Below, one piece after another: positions 48,986 through 60,906 of a DNA stretch of 64,000 bases. The notes below the pieces were generated by a model. The model ran no database searches. It worked only from the letters and a program-made list of their open reading frames with translations, and had not been told where the DNA came from. The number at the start of each line of letters is the position of its first letter. Position 1 is the first letter of the stretch. The stretch is from the NCBI GenBank assembly GCA_013398295.1, contig VZSF01001132.1, positions 271,950 through 335,949 of the forward strand, given 5' to 3'. The stretch comes from Chionis minor (Eukaryota; Chordata; Aves; Charadriiformes; Chionididae). The position numbers were made by a program, and so were the translations under genes.

Positions 48986-51900
48986 TTCAACTTCACTAAC
49001 CATGTGTTTTTCCCTCACTTTCCTAATTATTTACACAGTAAGTGATGGTCTGGTGATGGCACCAGACTTTCCTCAGACAGGGTATGATGGTGTAAATACT
49101 GAGGGTGAGTAATAAGGGAAAATTTTAAGATGGATAATGTAGGTATTGAAATCAGAGGTCACTTTGTATTGTAGGTGATTGGGGTGTAAAATGCAAAGGA
49201 CAGAGGTAGGCTAATACTGCTAACAAGACTTTTTCTTGTTGATGCTCAGAAATATTTAAAGATAATCATTAGAAAGAAGTTATTACTGCTATAATGAACA
49301 ATTTATTGCACAGTGATGCCCAAACTAAAACTCTTTGATCATCACAGTAGACTCTTCCCTCTTTCTGCTCCCAAGCCCATTAGAATAATTTGACTCACCT
49401 CAAATTTCAGCACAGCTTGTTGTTACTGGAAATTAGCTACTTTGTCCAATCCAATTTCAAATTAGACAACATAATCAGAAGAGCCTCTGACACTTCACTG
49501 GAAGAACCATACTTCCACCATCAAAAAAATCTCATCATTCTTATATTCTCTCTGAGGTTTTCTTCTTTTTCAGACTTCTCTTAATTGCAATTTGTTTGGA
49601 CCTCACAAGAACGCCCCAGCTTCATTTGCCCTCTCACATTCTTAGTTATCACGTCTTCTTTGCTTGAAGTGATAAGTACCTCTCTGAATATTTTTGCTAT
49701 GCCTTTCTCTGACTTGTCTGTTCACTTACACTTCTTTTTTTGGCCCCCAGAAGAGAACAATCTTCTTCACACTGAGTAATATCATACCTATGCATAGCTG
49801 GACCTTTACTCTGCATATGCCACATATTTACTATGTAGATGTTAAAATCTGGGGGCAGCTCTTTCAAAACCACTTAATTGCTCCATGGTTCACAGCTGAT
49901 GTGTTTCAGGAATGACAGAAGGAAAACTGACCTCAAAGACTGGACCACATGAAAATGAAATATGAGCAGTATCTTTTCCTTCTAATCTTAGACTCTTACA
50001 GAAGTGGAAACAAGGTGCTTCATCTCCCTCTTGCATCTGACATAAGAGGATACAAAATGAACATTCAACAAATTTCATTTCTGGAGATTACCTCCCACAA
50101 ATTGGAATACGAGATCTTAACTTTGCAGCTGTAAATTGATAAAAAAGCCCTGTGAGATCAAGCCATATCTGCTATAATCCTCCAGTAAGCACAGCTGTAC
50201 TGTGCAAAAAAACCCCCCAAAACTCCGCCAGTGAAAAGTGCGACAAAAGAACAGAACCATGGGATGAACTTATCTCAGTTTGGGCCAGAGAGATACAAAT
50301 GTTGCTAGGACAATAATCTCTGGGAAAAGAACATGACAGAAACAAAGACATTTATGGGTGTCTGGAAAAACATGCAGAGCTGGGATGCTGTAAAACAGCA
50401 TTGCTTTAATCAAGAATTTCTCATCCCATTGGTTAGGCTACTATTAAACATTTAATTTGAATGCTATTAGGTATATTGTGTGGTTTCTTTTGTTTCTTTG
50501 TTTCTATATGGAGACTTAGTTATCTAATATTGGAAAAAGCAGAAAGAAAAATAACCTGTTTCTACAGTAGATCATATCGACATATTGGGATTTCATCTTG
50601 CATAGCTGAATCATTTGTATCTGACAGGTACAACTATGTGGAAGATGTTAGACTTCACAGATAAATTAATTCTAAGAAATGTTTATAAATCTAGAGAGCT
50701 GCACCCATTGACTTCTGCTCCAAGCTGAAGGAGAGTAACCATATTTTCACAAAATGGCTTTCCAGCTGCTGTGACAAAAGAGTTTTTGGTAGAAGTCAGT
50801 CACTTTTTATTGCTTGAAGAAGACAGTGCCAGGGTGAAAAATTTCACTGTAATTTTGATGATGTTAATGAACATAAATCACAGGGCGATTTAGCCAACTA
50901 TAGTGGCTGTGGGAGGGCTAAAGGGATGTGTTGTGCTTTTGGTATCATTTAGTTCAGAGGACATAGAAACAGGAATGAACCTTCTCCCTTCATGATGCGC
51001 TGAAGAGCAAGAGCCTTTGGTCTTAGCAGGAGTGGATGAGCGAGGGAAGAGGGATGGAGTAACGGTGATGCTAAATGGGGAATGTGCTGAGCTGAGGAGC
51101 AAGGGTAGCAGGGACATGGGAAAGAACAGGATGAAGGCAGGCTGTAATAAGAGACTTAAGAACTGACTTTGATTTCAGGAGCTTGGAATGCATGGATTTC
51201 AGTCTTTTTTGACCAGAATGGGCTGAACTGCTTGTAGCAGTCATGGTCATCTACCTAAAAAGTGGCTGAGCCATTCGATAATTGATGGGATAAAGATTTC
51301 CCTGCCTTAATTCTGTTGTTTACATTAAGTAACAATGAAAATGTAATCACAGAACTCATGTCTTTGTTCATCAGTCTGCGGATCTTGAGGAGAAAAAGGT
51401 TCAAAGGTGAACCACTTCTTAAAAGAAATAATAGGTATGAGAAAAGGAAAGGAAGGGAGATAAGTGCTATTAAACCATGCTATATATAATTTGTGTGTTT
51501 TCTCAATGACATAAAATTAAGCTTTATCCTGGTAGGATGGAGCTGCAGCAGGATGTTTCTGATGCAAATGAAATAAAATTTCCATCTGAGTTGGGTCAAC
51601 TACGTTAGTACACATATGCATGCACACATACTTTTTTTTTGTACAACCATCCGTTCTTTCAATGAGTCTATAATCACTTCTGTTCTACAAGATTTTCATG
51701 GCCTAAAAAGAGTCAAAACAAAGTTTCCATCTAATTAAAACCTGTGGCTGAGTATGAAGAAAGAGAATGAAAGAATTGTAAAGTACCTTTTACGGTCTAT
51801 TAGTTAATCTACAACACAACACCCCTCCAGCACTCTGGCAAAATCAATGAACAAATCAACTCTTTTCTTATTCAACTTACTGGAGCATGTGAGGGTGCTA

Positions 51901-53859
51901 CTGTGATCACAGGTAGCTCTCTCAGGACTAAGTTCTCTGAATAAGTCCTGTAGAGGCAGAGAGCCACCTCAGTACGCCACGGCTTAGTGCATGAACATAA
52001 GACTAGAAACAGGGAACAAGGACAGAAGGCAGAGGTAAATAATTTGATGGTTGTGTTATTGGTATGTAAGAATATGAATGTGAGAAAATGTCATCTTTCT
52101 CTGTGATCATTTAGATGTTAATCTCTTTCTTGAGACAGGAACAAGCATCAGCACACAATGTTTGCTAAGTTGTGGACCTCACCTTACTCTTCCCTTGCCT
52201 AAGCCTTGTCAAACTCATTTCACAAGTAGATCTGTTCTGCATGTTGCAGAGTCCTGACAAGGATACTTCCAGCTGGCTTGCGCTAATGTTGGAATACAGG
52301 CTGTGGGTTCAGAATGCAGGTTAAGATTTCATACAGGTGATCCTTCACCTATGTCTAAGATGGGTCTGGGGCGGGATGTCCATTAGTTTTGATGGAGTTT
52401 GCATCATACACTATGGAGCTAGAGATGAAAAACAAAAGTTATTTATCCAATGCAAGTTGTCTTGAACATGGTTGTCTCAAACAAATTGAGCAAAAAAAAG
52501 CCAAGTCAAATGGCATGACTGAATTTACCCAGATACCAGCACAGTGTGAAGTATGCCATTGTATGACAGACAACAATGGACTGAAGGTCAAATTATCTGC
52601 ATTAAAGGCAGGCTCCAGTATGGAACTGTCTGTATTTTCAAACATAGTCACAAGTCACAAGTCATTGCAGAGGTAACATTGATTTCTACTTGGCAGACAA
52701 ACCCTTGAAAAGTTCCTTTTGTTCCTGGGGTAACGCCATAAAGAGTAGGAGAGGGATTATTTCCCAGAGAATGGAGCAAACTTTCATAATATCTTCCTCT
52801 CCATATTCCTGTGCTCTCCAGTCAGCCCAGAAGCTCTCACTGTCAGTGGATATTCTCCTTAGGGGGAAATAGGTATCAGTGTCACTAAGGGGTTTCCCTG
52901 AGGTGAAGAGTAGGAGAAGGAAGGACAAAAGGTGAAAAATAGCTAAGAAAATTTATTCTCTTACAAGGTATAGAGTTACCTTCTCAGAAAAGAGAGCAGT
53001 GAGTAATATTCAGGAAATGTGACTGCAAGTGCCTCAGGTGCTTCCTGAGTTGGTGGGTTTTATTCAGTGCCAAGTTCCCTCTCTGGCTAGACAGTCACCT
53101 ACAGGAAGCTCTTGGCTAAGACGGTATTTCTGCTGGGCAGACAGAAATCAGCAATGCTGAGACAATGGTCCCACAGACTGGTAATAAAATGTCTTGCTAA
53201 TGAGAGATGAGTTGGGCTGCATACAAAGATCATTGCAAGGTGCTGCTGTATATGAGGACATCTGTCAAGTGCAGTTCACCAGCCAGAAACAAGCCATTTT
53301 AATTGGATGTGACTCAAACTTCCTCTGTCTCTATATGATATTTGTATGCTTTATGGAATAAATGGTTCTTGTTACCTTTGTTAGCATGTGTCATTGAATA
53401 TATAATGTCTTGTCACTTTCACTAGTATGTTCTATTGACTGTTTTGCTGTTTGCAAAGCTCATGTTGAGTTAATGTACCCGATTTATTTATACAATTCAT
53501 TTTGCTTTATTTCCAGAGACATGCTGTGACCATACTGTGGTGCAGATTCTGTGAGAGTGACTGTAATAAATAAACCCAGTGAACAATTATCTCCCAAATA
53601 CAGCTTCACTGACACAAATCAGTGGAGTATAGTTCTTCACTTACGTTTAAGAGCTGATGGTCGCATACCAAATGTGGAGTTTGACCAACAGGGAGTACAA
53701 GCAATGCATTTGTGATCAGAACTGGAGGGGCAGAAGGAAAAAACAACAGAACAGCTTCACTAGTAATAATTTGGAGGGGAAAATCAGTTTCATGGTGTGG
53801 GTGTACTGATAAAAACAATCTTTCTGAATGTCTATATTTTTCCCAAACTTTCTGATGCA

Positions 53860-53904
53860 TAGATAGATAGATAAATATATAGACAAATAGATGGACAGAT
53901 AGAC
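53860..53904. repeat. Imperfect (GATA)n microsatellite
   Basis: AGATAGATAGATAAATATATAG and similar units, with GACA variants at the right end. Confidence 0.85.
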
Positions 53905-54628
53905 ATTTTTTTTAAATGTGATTTTTGTCTTATGATACTTGCATTTGGTTTTAAAAAGCACCTTGTCCTTTGGAAAGAAAAATACACTCTTTTTTTCCTG
54001 CCATCTGCAAATCTTTTCTTTTTGACTGGGTACCATTTCATTCTCTGTACATTTTCTTTGGACTATTCTTGTAGTGAAAAAATGCTGGCCTCTATATGCG
54101 GGCCGAGATGGTATCATTCCGCTACTGATAAATCTAGTAAGTTCTCTGGAAACTCAAAGCAACTTCAAATTTCCAAGAGAAGAGTACTGCACAACCAGAG
54201 GAAGCCTATAATCATTGACTTGCTCTTTCTGTAATTTGAAATAACTCTGAGAGTGCTTAAAACTAGACACTTCAGACATGGGACAATCATGAAAAGCATC
54301 CCACCAGCAGTAGATTTTACAGTGTAGGTGTCAGGATTTGAGACAGATGTCCAGATGCACTGACAGGAAACAGATCTCATCAATACAGACAGTATTATTT
54401 AGAATATAATTCTTGCGACCAAATAGTGGAGTCTACTTTGGGCTGAAATGAGTCTTGATCAAATTCCTTTTGACCATATTGCCTAACTCACTGTTGACTA
54501 TAGAGGCAGCCAGAAGAGATTTGCTCACATTTGGGTGCAGACACTGTGGACACACACAGAGTCAAACGAATTACTGCCCTGATCTTGAGGTGAATAAGAC
54601 TGAGGAAGGTGAAGCCCTGCTATGAGGT

Positions 54629-54656
54629 TATTGTTGTTGTTGCTGTTATTATTATT
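54629..54656. repeat. (TTG)n/(TTA)n microsatellite
   Basis: TTGTTGTTGTTGCTG followed by TTATTATTATT. Confidence 0.8.
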
Positions 54657-55544
54657 CAGTAACCAGCATATTGGGGACTCTTCCTTTTTGCATGACTTAG
54701 CTGTTACTTTATACTATCCATGTTGGTATTTGTAGCTCCTCTAGGCTGCATGGTGACAACGCAGCATGAGTGAGAAGACAGTGGCTTTGATTGCAAGATT
54801 GCTCCAAAGCCCTGGAAAGCTAACAAATGTCTTACCCACTGTCATTCTTGTCACTTTGAGCTTTGAGCTCTGAGATATTTAACTCCCACTATGCTGTTCT
54901 GCCTCTGCAGAAGATTTGCTAGAATGGCAATATCTTCACATTGGGCAACAGCTGCCACCTGTAAGAGACCTGCACCAGTGTTTCAAAACGGATTAGTTTC
55001 TTCTCCCCAGATGTGACCCAATTCACTGTCGTGTCATAGTAGAGGAAAAGAAGAAAAGTAGGAGTAAGTCATATGAGAGGTGGGGGACCACAGTACTAGG
55101 AGGAATTTTATTCTAATGGGGCCTCTCTGGGTGATAAGTGCAGCCACTGGGAGCTGAGGCTTCTCCCCCACTACACACCCAGTGAATGGGTCATAGCTAA
55201 GTCTGTCCATCTGCATCAGAGTGTTTAGGATCATGGTGCTAAAGGTCATCGTGCACCCTCACAAACTTGTGAGGTGGGTCCTGGCCTCAATCAGACAGGA
55301 AAGAGTGGACATTGAATATCAGTCAAAGAAATCCCAAGCTCTGTCCCTCAAGTTCCTGTTAGCAGCTGTACCATGGTTTGCTGATACTTGAGCTGCTGGC
55401 AGGAACAAAAAGACTGCTTCACCACGGCAGTCGCGCACAGTGTGTCTCCTGAAGCCAGTGCGTGGCAGGGTGAAGGGAGGGTAGGATTTCAACCTTCGCT
55501 CCAAGTTGCCTCGCTTTCCTGGGTTTATGTCAGGCCCTTAGCGT

Positions 55545-55680
55545 TCTTTGAACATAGTTTTTGTGGTTTAATTTGCATAATTGATGAGATGGAAAATTAT
55601 CTCGATGATTGATGGATGTTCTGCATGCACCAGAGTTTGTCACAAAATATAATGCATCTGTAGGATGAGCCTGCTGCTCC
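55545..55680. promoter_or_regulatory. Candidate enhancer-like element with POU octamer and PBX-HOX motif
   Basis: A perfect octamer in reverse orientation, ATTTGCAT (55571-55578), leads directly into ATAATTGATGAG. A PBX/HOX-type TGATTGAT occurs at 55606-55613, and AAAATTATCTCGATGATT lies between them. CpG in CTCGATG is retained. The block is non-repetitive and not explained by a reading frame. The motifs are visible. Combined use in an enhancer is inference from known POU and PBX-HOX binding preferences. Confidence 0.38.
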
Positions 55681-57465
55681 TACCATGTTATTTCCCAACG
55701 GGGCTATAAAATTCTAAGTTAACCCTGCAGGTTTTTAGGTTTCTTTTGTTTTTAATCTTTTACAATATAATGTGCAACACAGTAAACAAACACAAAGACA
55801 CAGCATCAACTAAAGTTACCATCCTTCTTCATTGTACTCCAAGGACACGGAGTAGTAAAAGGAAAAAATGATATCACACTTGTGGAATTGATCCAAGACT
55901 TTCCTACATGAAGTGTTCTCACTCTCAGTAGACTTACACGATAGCTATATTTATACATTTCCACCTGCTTTGGGTGTGGTATATCTCTTTCAGAAGTTTG
56001 CATTAACCAAATTTTATTTTCATTTGCAATTGGCTAACAGTTAACATGAACCACAGTTCATGTGATGACTGGACTTTGTTTTTATAATTGCTTGTTATAG
56101 ATCTTTTTAGAATTAAAAGATTATGTCAAGTGCAAAAGTACTCTTTAGCAATTAACAGTCTTTCTTCACAGGGTAAGCCTGGCTTGGTGTGTTCCTGTTC
56201 AGTAATGCACTGAGAGACATGAGTGACTTAAAGCGTATCTTAAAATTGAGTATGGAGTTGCATATGCTTTATGTTCAGCAAGTGTTGTCCTCTGTTGAGC
56301 AGAGATGGTTTTAGGGACACATGCAACTTCTTTGCTGAACAGTGAATGTGGAGAGATGAAGTCTTCCCTGTCTCATCTGCAAATTAGTGGCTGGGCACAG
56401 CAGGCCATTATGCCCATTATGCAGTTTTCTGACACCAGAATTATATGGTGGATGGATGTGGGGTATGTCCTGCATAATTGTCTCTGCTAGGGCAAGGTAG
56501 CTGATGAGCTCCTCCCTACACTTAATGGTGGCCCAGTCCCTCTGGGCAGTCTGAGATAGGAATCTGAGACTGGCACTGACACCCCAGGAAACAGTCTTTT
56601 AGGGAAAGGAGAAGGAGAGGCACTTTTTAGCTCTACATGGGCTATGTTCAGGGAGAGTTTATGAGGAAAGAAGGAAGAGAAGGAGATGAGAAGAGAGTTT
56701 TCTTGATCCTCAAACGGATCATATCCAGAGACTATAGGCAACATTTCTAGGGCACTTTCAAATGATTTCAGCAGACTAAAAGCACAGGCTAAGCCTAGGA
56801 TTATCACAGCACTTGAAGGACGGTTTTGCTGCGTCAGGTGAGTTTTCTAAACAACTCTAGTTTTGGTATAAGGAGGACACAACTGCACTGATGTCAGTGA
56901 GGCTGGGAAAGATGAACAGCACTGGCAATGCTCCAACAACTTAAGAAAAGGCACCAGAATAAAGGATTTACCCCAGGAATTCTTTACTGTGACAAGTTGT
57001 TGCACTGAACAAAAATTTGTTTCAATAGGAATTTGTTCTCTAAGCTACATATAGGTTCCTCCAGACTTTGAATAAGGCAAACCTGCTTTTCTCAGTGATT
57101 TAATTTCATAAAATTTTAGTGCAGGTTTACAAGAGGATAAAAATATGTGTGTGGTATTAAGCTTGTATGTGATACTATGCACTTTTTCTATCACCTAGCA
57201 TACGTCACTAATGTTCCCTGCAGAAAAAGGATAAATCAGACTAAGAAAGGAAAAAAATGAAGAACTGGGGGGTAGGCATTGACAATATTGTGTCTATGCC
57301 CCTAGAAAATGTCTCCAAACGTAAATGATTCAGCCTCTGAGCACCGAGGTAGAAAAATCATATAGCAATGGCCACGGTTCTTTTCCAACAAGGAACTTTT
57401 CTACCAAAGAAAATGAAAGACATTCTCTCCATCCCTGATCCATGCATGACGCTGCTCCAGTTTGA
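55681..57465. other. Non-coding stretch, no supported gene
   Basis: AT-rich unique sequence. No recognised gene, repeat family or RNA gene. Confidence 0.55.
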
Positions 57466-57469
57466 AGTG

Positions 57470-57860
57470 ACAAAGGGTTGATTAGTTATGATCGGCTGCT
57501 ACAGCTGAGGCGATACAGAACTCCAATCAATTCCTCAGCAATCAATTTGTTACACTGAACTCTCTTTCCCTCCATCTGCAGCTGCCTGACATCCATCGGG
57601 GCCCCCTTCTCCTGCCTGCAAGTCCTGGTGAGCATCTGAAGAGAGCTCAGTGGGCTGAAATGGAGATCGCTCGCTTGGCGTGCTATTGGGCAGATAGGCT
57701 GGCGGCGCTAACCCTCTGGAGCTGAGCAGCTCAGCTGCGCACTTCAAGTTTCCACTGTGATATTATATTTGACATTCAATTGGAAACCCTAAACTCCTTT
57801 AATGCAATATCTCAGCACAATGATAGTAATAAGGCAGTAGCACTTGCTTTCGATTTAACT
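57470..57860. promoter_or_regulatory. Candidate conserved non-coding element
   Basis: This block combines AT-rich homeodomain-like words (TTGATTAGTTATGATCGG, CCAATCAATTCC and GCAATCAATTTG, GATATTATATTTGACATTCAATTGG) with a CpG-retaining GC-rich middle (GAGATCGCTCGCTTGGCGTGC, CTGGCGGCGCTAACC, GCTGCGCACTTC). It is non-repetitive. Such alternation is typical of deeply conserved vertebrate elements. The candidate exon 57582-57627 lies inside it, so part of the constraint could be exonic. Confidence 0.32.
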
Positions 57861-59150
57861 ACCAAAGGCAAAGTGGAGGGAGAGAAATCAGACACAATTA
57901 TGTTAACCCCTTCCCAACTAGCTCAGTAGGTGACTTGCTTTAGAGATACAAACTTCCATGTTAAAATAAACTGAGAAGAAAGGCAGAGGAGTGCTTTTTC
58001 AGCTAGCAGCTAAAATGCTTTATTTTGTTTTGCTCCTTGAAAGTGCCAGAGGCTGCCATTTTGCTCTGAAAATTTCAGTAAAACTGCAGGGAAGAGGTAC
58101 TAGTTCCTAGTAGAGCTATCACTTTGCATATTTGGCAGGAGATAAACAGTTAAAATCACACTTTTCCAAAAGCAGGACCTCGGTGTGCCCTGAGGGGGCC
58201 CTCAGCAAGGTCCCTCTGATGCTTCAGAAATCTGCCTCCATGGTTTTGTCATCACCCTGTATCAATTGAGATGACAGCAGTGGTTGAAAGTACTCTGAGG
58301 TCTTCTCTATCCAGAGGAATGGGTGGAAATCAGTACATGAGCTCTCAATATCTCTATTTTACAAATAGGGATACCTGTCAAAACTGAGATCTGCTTTTGC
58401 TGGGAGATGGGAAATTTGTTCACTGTTCAAGCTGAAATACTGACTGTTTACCTCTAGGGTTTTTGAGAAACCTCAGATCTGAGGCTGTCAGTTCTGGAGA
58501 ACTTTGGAACACCATTTCTAATGCAAATTTTCCTCTAATCCTAAGGCACAGTAGGATTGTCACCCAGATTTTTGTCAACTTTCCAGGCTGAGAAAATGCA
58601 AAGTCTGGCTGTGTTACACCACGTTTTGCTCAGCTCTTCTACTGGCATGCATCAGGCATTAGACTCAGCAGACCTAAGCCAGAGTGAGTCAAAGCAGGGA
58701 CCAGGATTGGGAGGAAGGGGACCTGGACATAATGCATCAAGTCTAAAGGCAGTTAACATTCCTATTATGCATAGTTTTGTACAGGTAAGTTTTTTTTCCT
58801 TCTGGTAACTTCATTTCTTTCTCTTCTTGTCTTTTCTCTTTCCCCCCCACCCTCCCACCCCCCATATAAAGCAGTGCTTTATACACTATCTCTTTGATCA
58901 TGTTTCTAAACATATGACATGTACTGTAGTGGGTGGTATAAAATTTCCCCTACTGTCTCTTCCCAGCTTGTCCTTAGATACCAAGTGAATGTCAGCAATC
59001 TAGATGCAAACTATTTAAAAGCATTTAGCCAGATTTACATGGCAACTCTTCAGTCAAACTTTCTCTGCTTTAGGAAAGGACATGTCGCCCCTCTTGGCAA
59101 ATTAATTATTCAGATGCTGTGATAGTCCGAGGCATCGTATCAGTAATAAA
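57582..59150 (+). CDS. Candidate spliced transcript, three phase-compatible exons (unrecognised)
   Basis: Exon A is 57582-57627 (46 bp, acceptor TTTCCCTCCATCTGCAG, donor GTGAGC). Exon B is 58587-58784 (198 bp, exactly 66 codons, phase 0 at both ends, acceptor TTGTCAACTTTCCAG, donor GTAAGT). Exon C starts at 58967 (acceptor CTACTGTCTCTTCCCAG) and reads 51 codons to TGA at 59120-59122, with AATAAA at 59145-59150. Read with one base in front, exon A ends in phase 0, so all three join into one open frame of 132 codons. Exon B starts AEKMQSLAVLHH and ends NIPIMHSFVQ. Exon C starts LVLRYQVNVSNLD. No domain, signal peptide or membrane helix is recognised. The structure could equally be a long non-coding RNA or chance. 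No start codon exon was found upstream, although ATGs occur within exon B. Confidence 0.27.
58814..58862. repeat. Pyrimidine-rich tract in candidate intron
   Basis: About 49 nearly uninterrupted T/C bases (TTTCTTTCTCTTCTTGTCTT, then C-rich) lie 30 bp after the GTAAGT of candidate exon B and about 100 bp before the acceptor of exon C. Confidence 0.8.
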
Positions 59151-59235
59151 GTAGTGAATTATTAATCACGGCTTGTGCCGTTTCGATTAGATTTGGGAAA
59201 TTCAGGATTAAATTTCTGGCACCCTGTGTCTCAGA
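59095..59235. promoter_or_regulatory. Candidate conserved element overlapping candidate exon C
   Basis: AT-rich, non-repetitive block with AAATTAATTATTCAG, GAATTATTAATCACGG and TTTCGATTAGATTTGGG words and about five retained CpGs. It overlaps the stop and AATAAA of candidate exon C, so any constraint could be 3'-UTR or enhancer-like. Confidence 0.28.
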
Positions 59236-59449
59236 TTGAGTTCAGCCCAGCTGGCCTGACAAGCATGAGCTGGCTTTGTACTTGAGAGAAGGCTGGTGGA
59301 TAAAAATTACTTGAAAAGACCCAGAACTTCAATTATTATTAGTAGTATTTTGGAAGAAACTGGAATGACTGAAAATAGATTTCCAATCTGCAAGGCAGTT
59401 TTGGTTTCACACAAAACTTGTGCTGTAATAGCTCAGTTATTCTTTCCAG

Positions 59450-59513
59450 TTCCTCTGAGCTCATCTGCGTGCTGCAAGAAAGACTAACTCAGCTTGAAAG
59501 ACGAGGCAGTCTG
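59450..59513 (+). other. Isolated exon-like segment
   Basis: 64 bp between a strong acceptor (TTATTCTTTCCAG) and a strong donor (GTGAGT). It is open in one frame, with one leading base and then ELICVLQERLTQLERRGSL-type residues, which look helical. The phase does not continue candidate exon B, because the first frame meets TGA at once. It would need a different upstream exon or be non-coding. Confidence 0.18.
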
Positions 59514-60892
59514 GTGAGTCTGTGTCTGTGTACGGTATTTACACTTTCCACATTTAATCTGGGCTCTGAGGACACTCTGGGAGACCAAAATCATATTAAT
59601 TAGAAGCACAGGATCAGCACTCCTACTGCTCTGGCACTATCTGCTGAGGGAGGGAGAGCCTTAATGCAGGAAGCATGAGCCTTGGCATCCAGGAGACAGC
59701 TTGCAGCCTGCTTAGGGCCCGTGCAAAAGGGTTTTGGCTTTATCTGCCCTGTCCTCAGCAAACAGCCATCCCCTACAGTGCCCCAACACTAGAATTCAAT
59801 CTGGTTTCATTCAAATGGTGTTCTTTAGCTGTTGCCTGTGCTTGGTGCGGGCTGCGGAGAGCCTGCTCCGAAGTGCTGGTGAGCACGCCCTTCACCAGAG
59901 AAGGGTTTTTGCAAGCATGGTTGCTATAGCAAGGGGAGCAAAAGCAGGAATACGAAAGGAGCCAGGAGATGGGAAGCTGTCAGGAGCATGTGGGGAGTGA
60001 CAGCTCCCCCACATGTGTCTGGGGGATACATAGAGGAATGTTAGGAGGTAACGACAGGGTGTCAAGGTTGAATTGGTACATCTGAGCATGGCATGGGGTG
60101 ATGGTGTGCGTGGGAGCTTGATACTGCAAGGTGTCAGGGGGATGTGAGCTAAAAGGGACCCTGGACCTCAAAGCACCTGGGAGAACCAGGGGGGAGTCCT
60201 GGGGTGCCTCCAGCCAGAACAGAAAATGTGCGCAGAGCTGTGAAGAAAGAGCATTTCCTCTCCGGTGACTTTCATCCATGGACGAAATTTAATTTTTCCT
60301 TGTTGCCTATAGGCATAGCAGATTTGCAGAAGTTAGTAACTTCTTCAGCAGTTAGGCCGGGAAGTTAAGTAACTTTGTCCAGGCCTTAAGGAAATCAAAG
60401 GAAAAACCCAGGTGACCTGACCCTACGCTCATATCCTTGTCAATGCGAACTGATAGCACAGGTCTGAAATGAAGCCTGCCGGGTTTCTCTCTGTGAAGTT
60501 GGCCTTTTGCTAGACATACAAATAAGGGAACAGCTTTTGCCACAAATGTAGTCCAATTCAAACCCTGAACAGGACTCAAAAGTGACCGAGTTGAAAACCC
60601 TTGACATGAAGGAAATAACATTTCACTCAGTGCAGTTTTAATTTCATCCCTGTGCCCTGGAGTCAGAGGTTTCTGAGCAGAACAGGGACTGTGGAATGCA
60701 TGTGCATTGTGGGGAGGAAAGTGTGTGGGGAGATGCTGCATATAGCTGGTTTCTTACTCTTAGAAGCCTTCGTGACTTTGGGGGAAAAGAAAAAAAACAG
60801 GTTTTAAAAGAATTTTTTTGAAAGAAGAGCTGAAAAAGACATCAAAACAGATCAAAGAAACTCATGGAAGTGGGAAAAAAACCAGAGAGAGG

Positions 60893-60906
60893 AAAAAAAA
60901 AAAAAA
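60893..60906. repeat. Poly(A) run
   Basis: Fourteen A in a purine-rich context. No retroposon body is recognised. Confidence 0.8.

Larger units (their letters stand above)
47161..55540. other. Non-coding stretch, no supported gene
   Basis: Long AT-rich stretch without a recognisable gene. It contains microsatellites at 48019-48056, 48435-48475, 53860-53904 and 54629-54656, an L3/CR1-like 3'-end phrase at 48905-48985, and scattered short T-runs. The open frames are short and lack domains. Confidence 0.55.

Noticed and set aside
53860..53904. GATA-type array considered as a sex-chromosome satellite or CRISPR-like array
   Set aside because: Only about 45 bp and imperfect, without spacers. It is an ordinary microsatellite.
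60352..60741. 129-codon minus-strand open frame
   Set aside because: No domain, signal peptide or splice context. GC-richer local composition makes such a length unremarkable.
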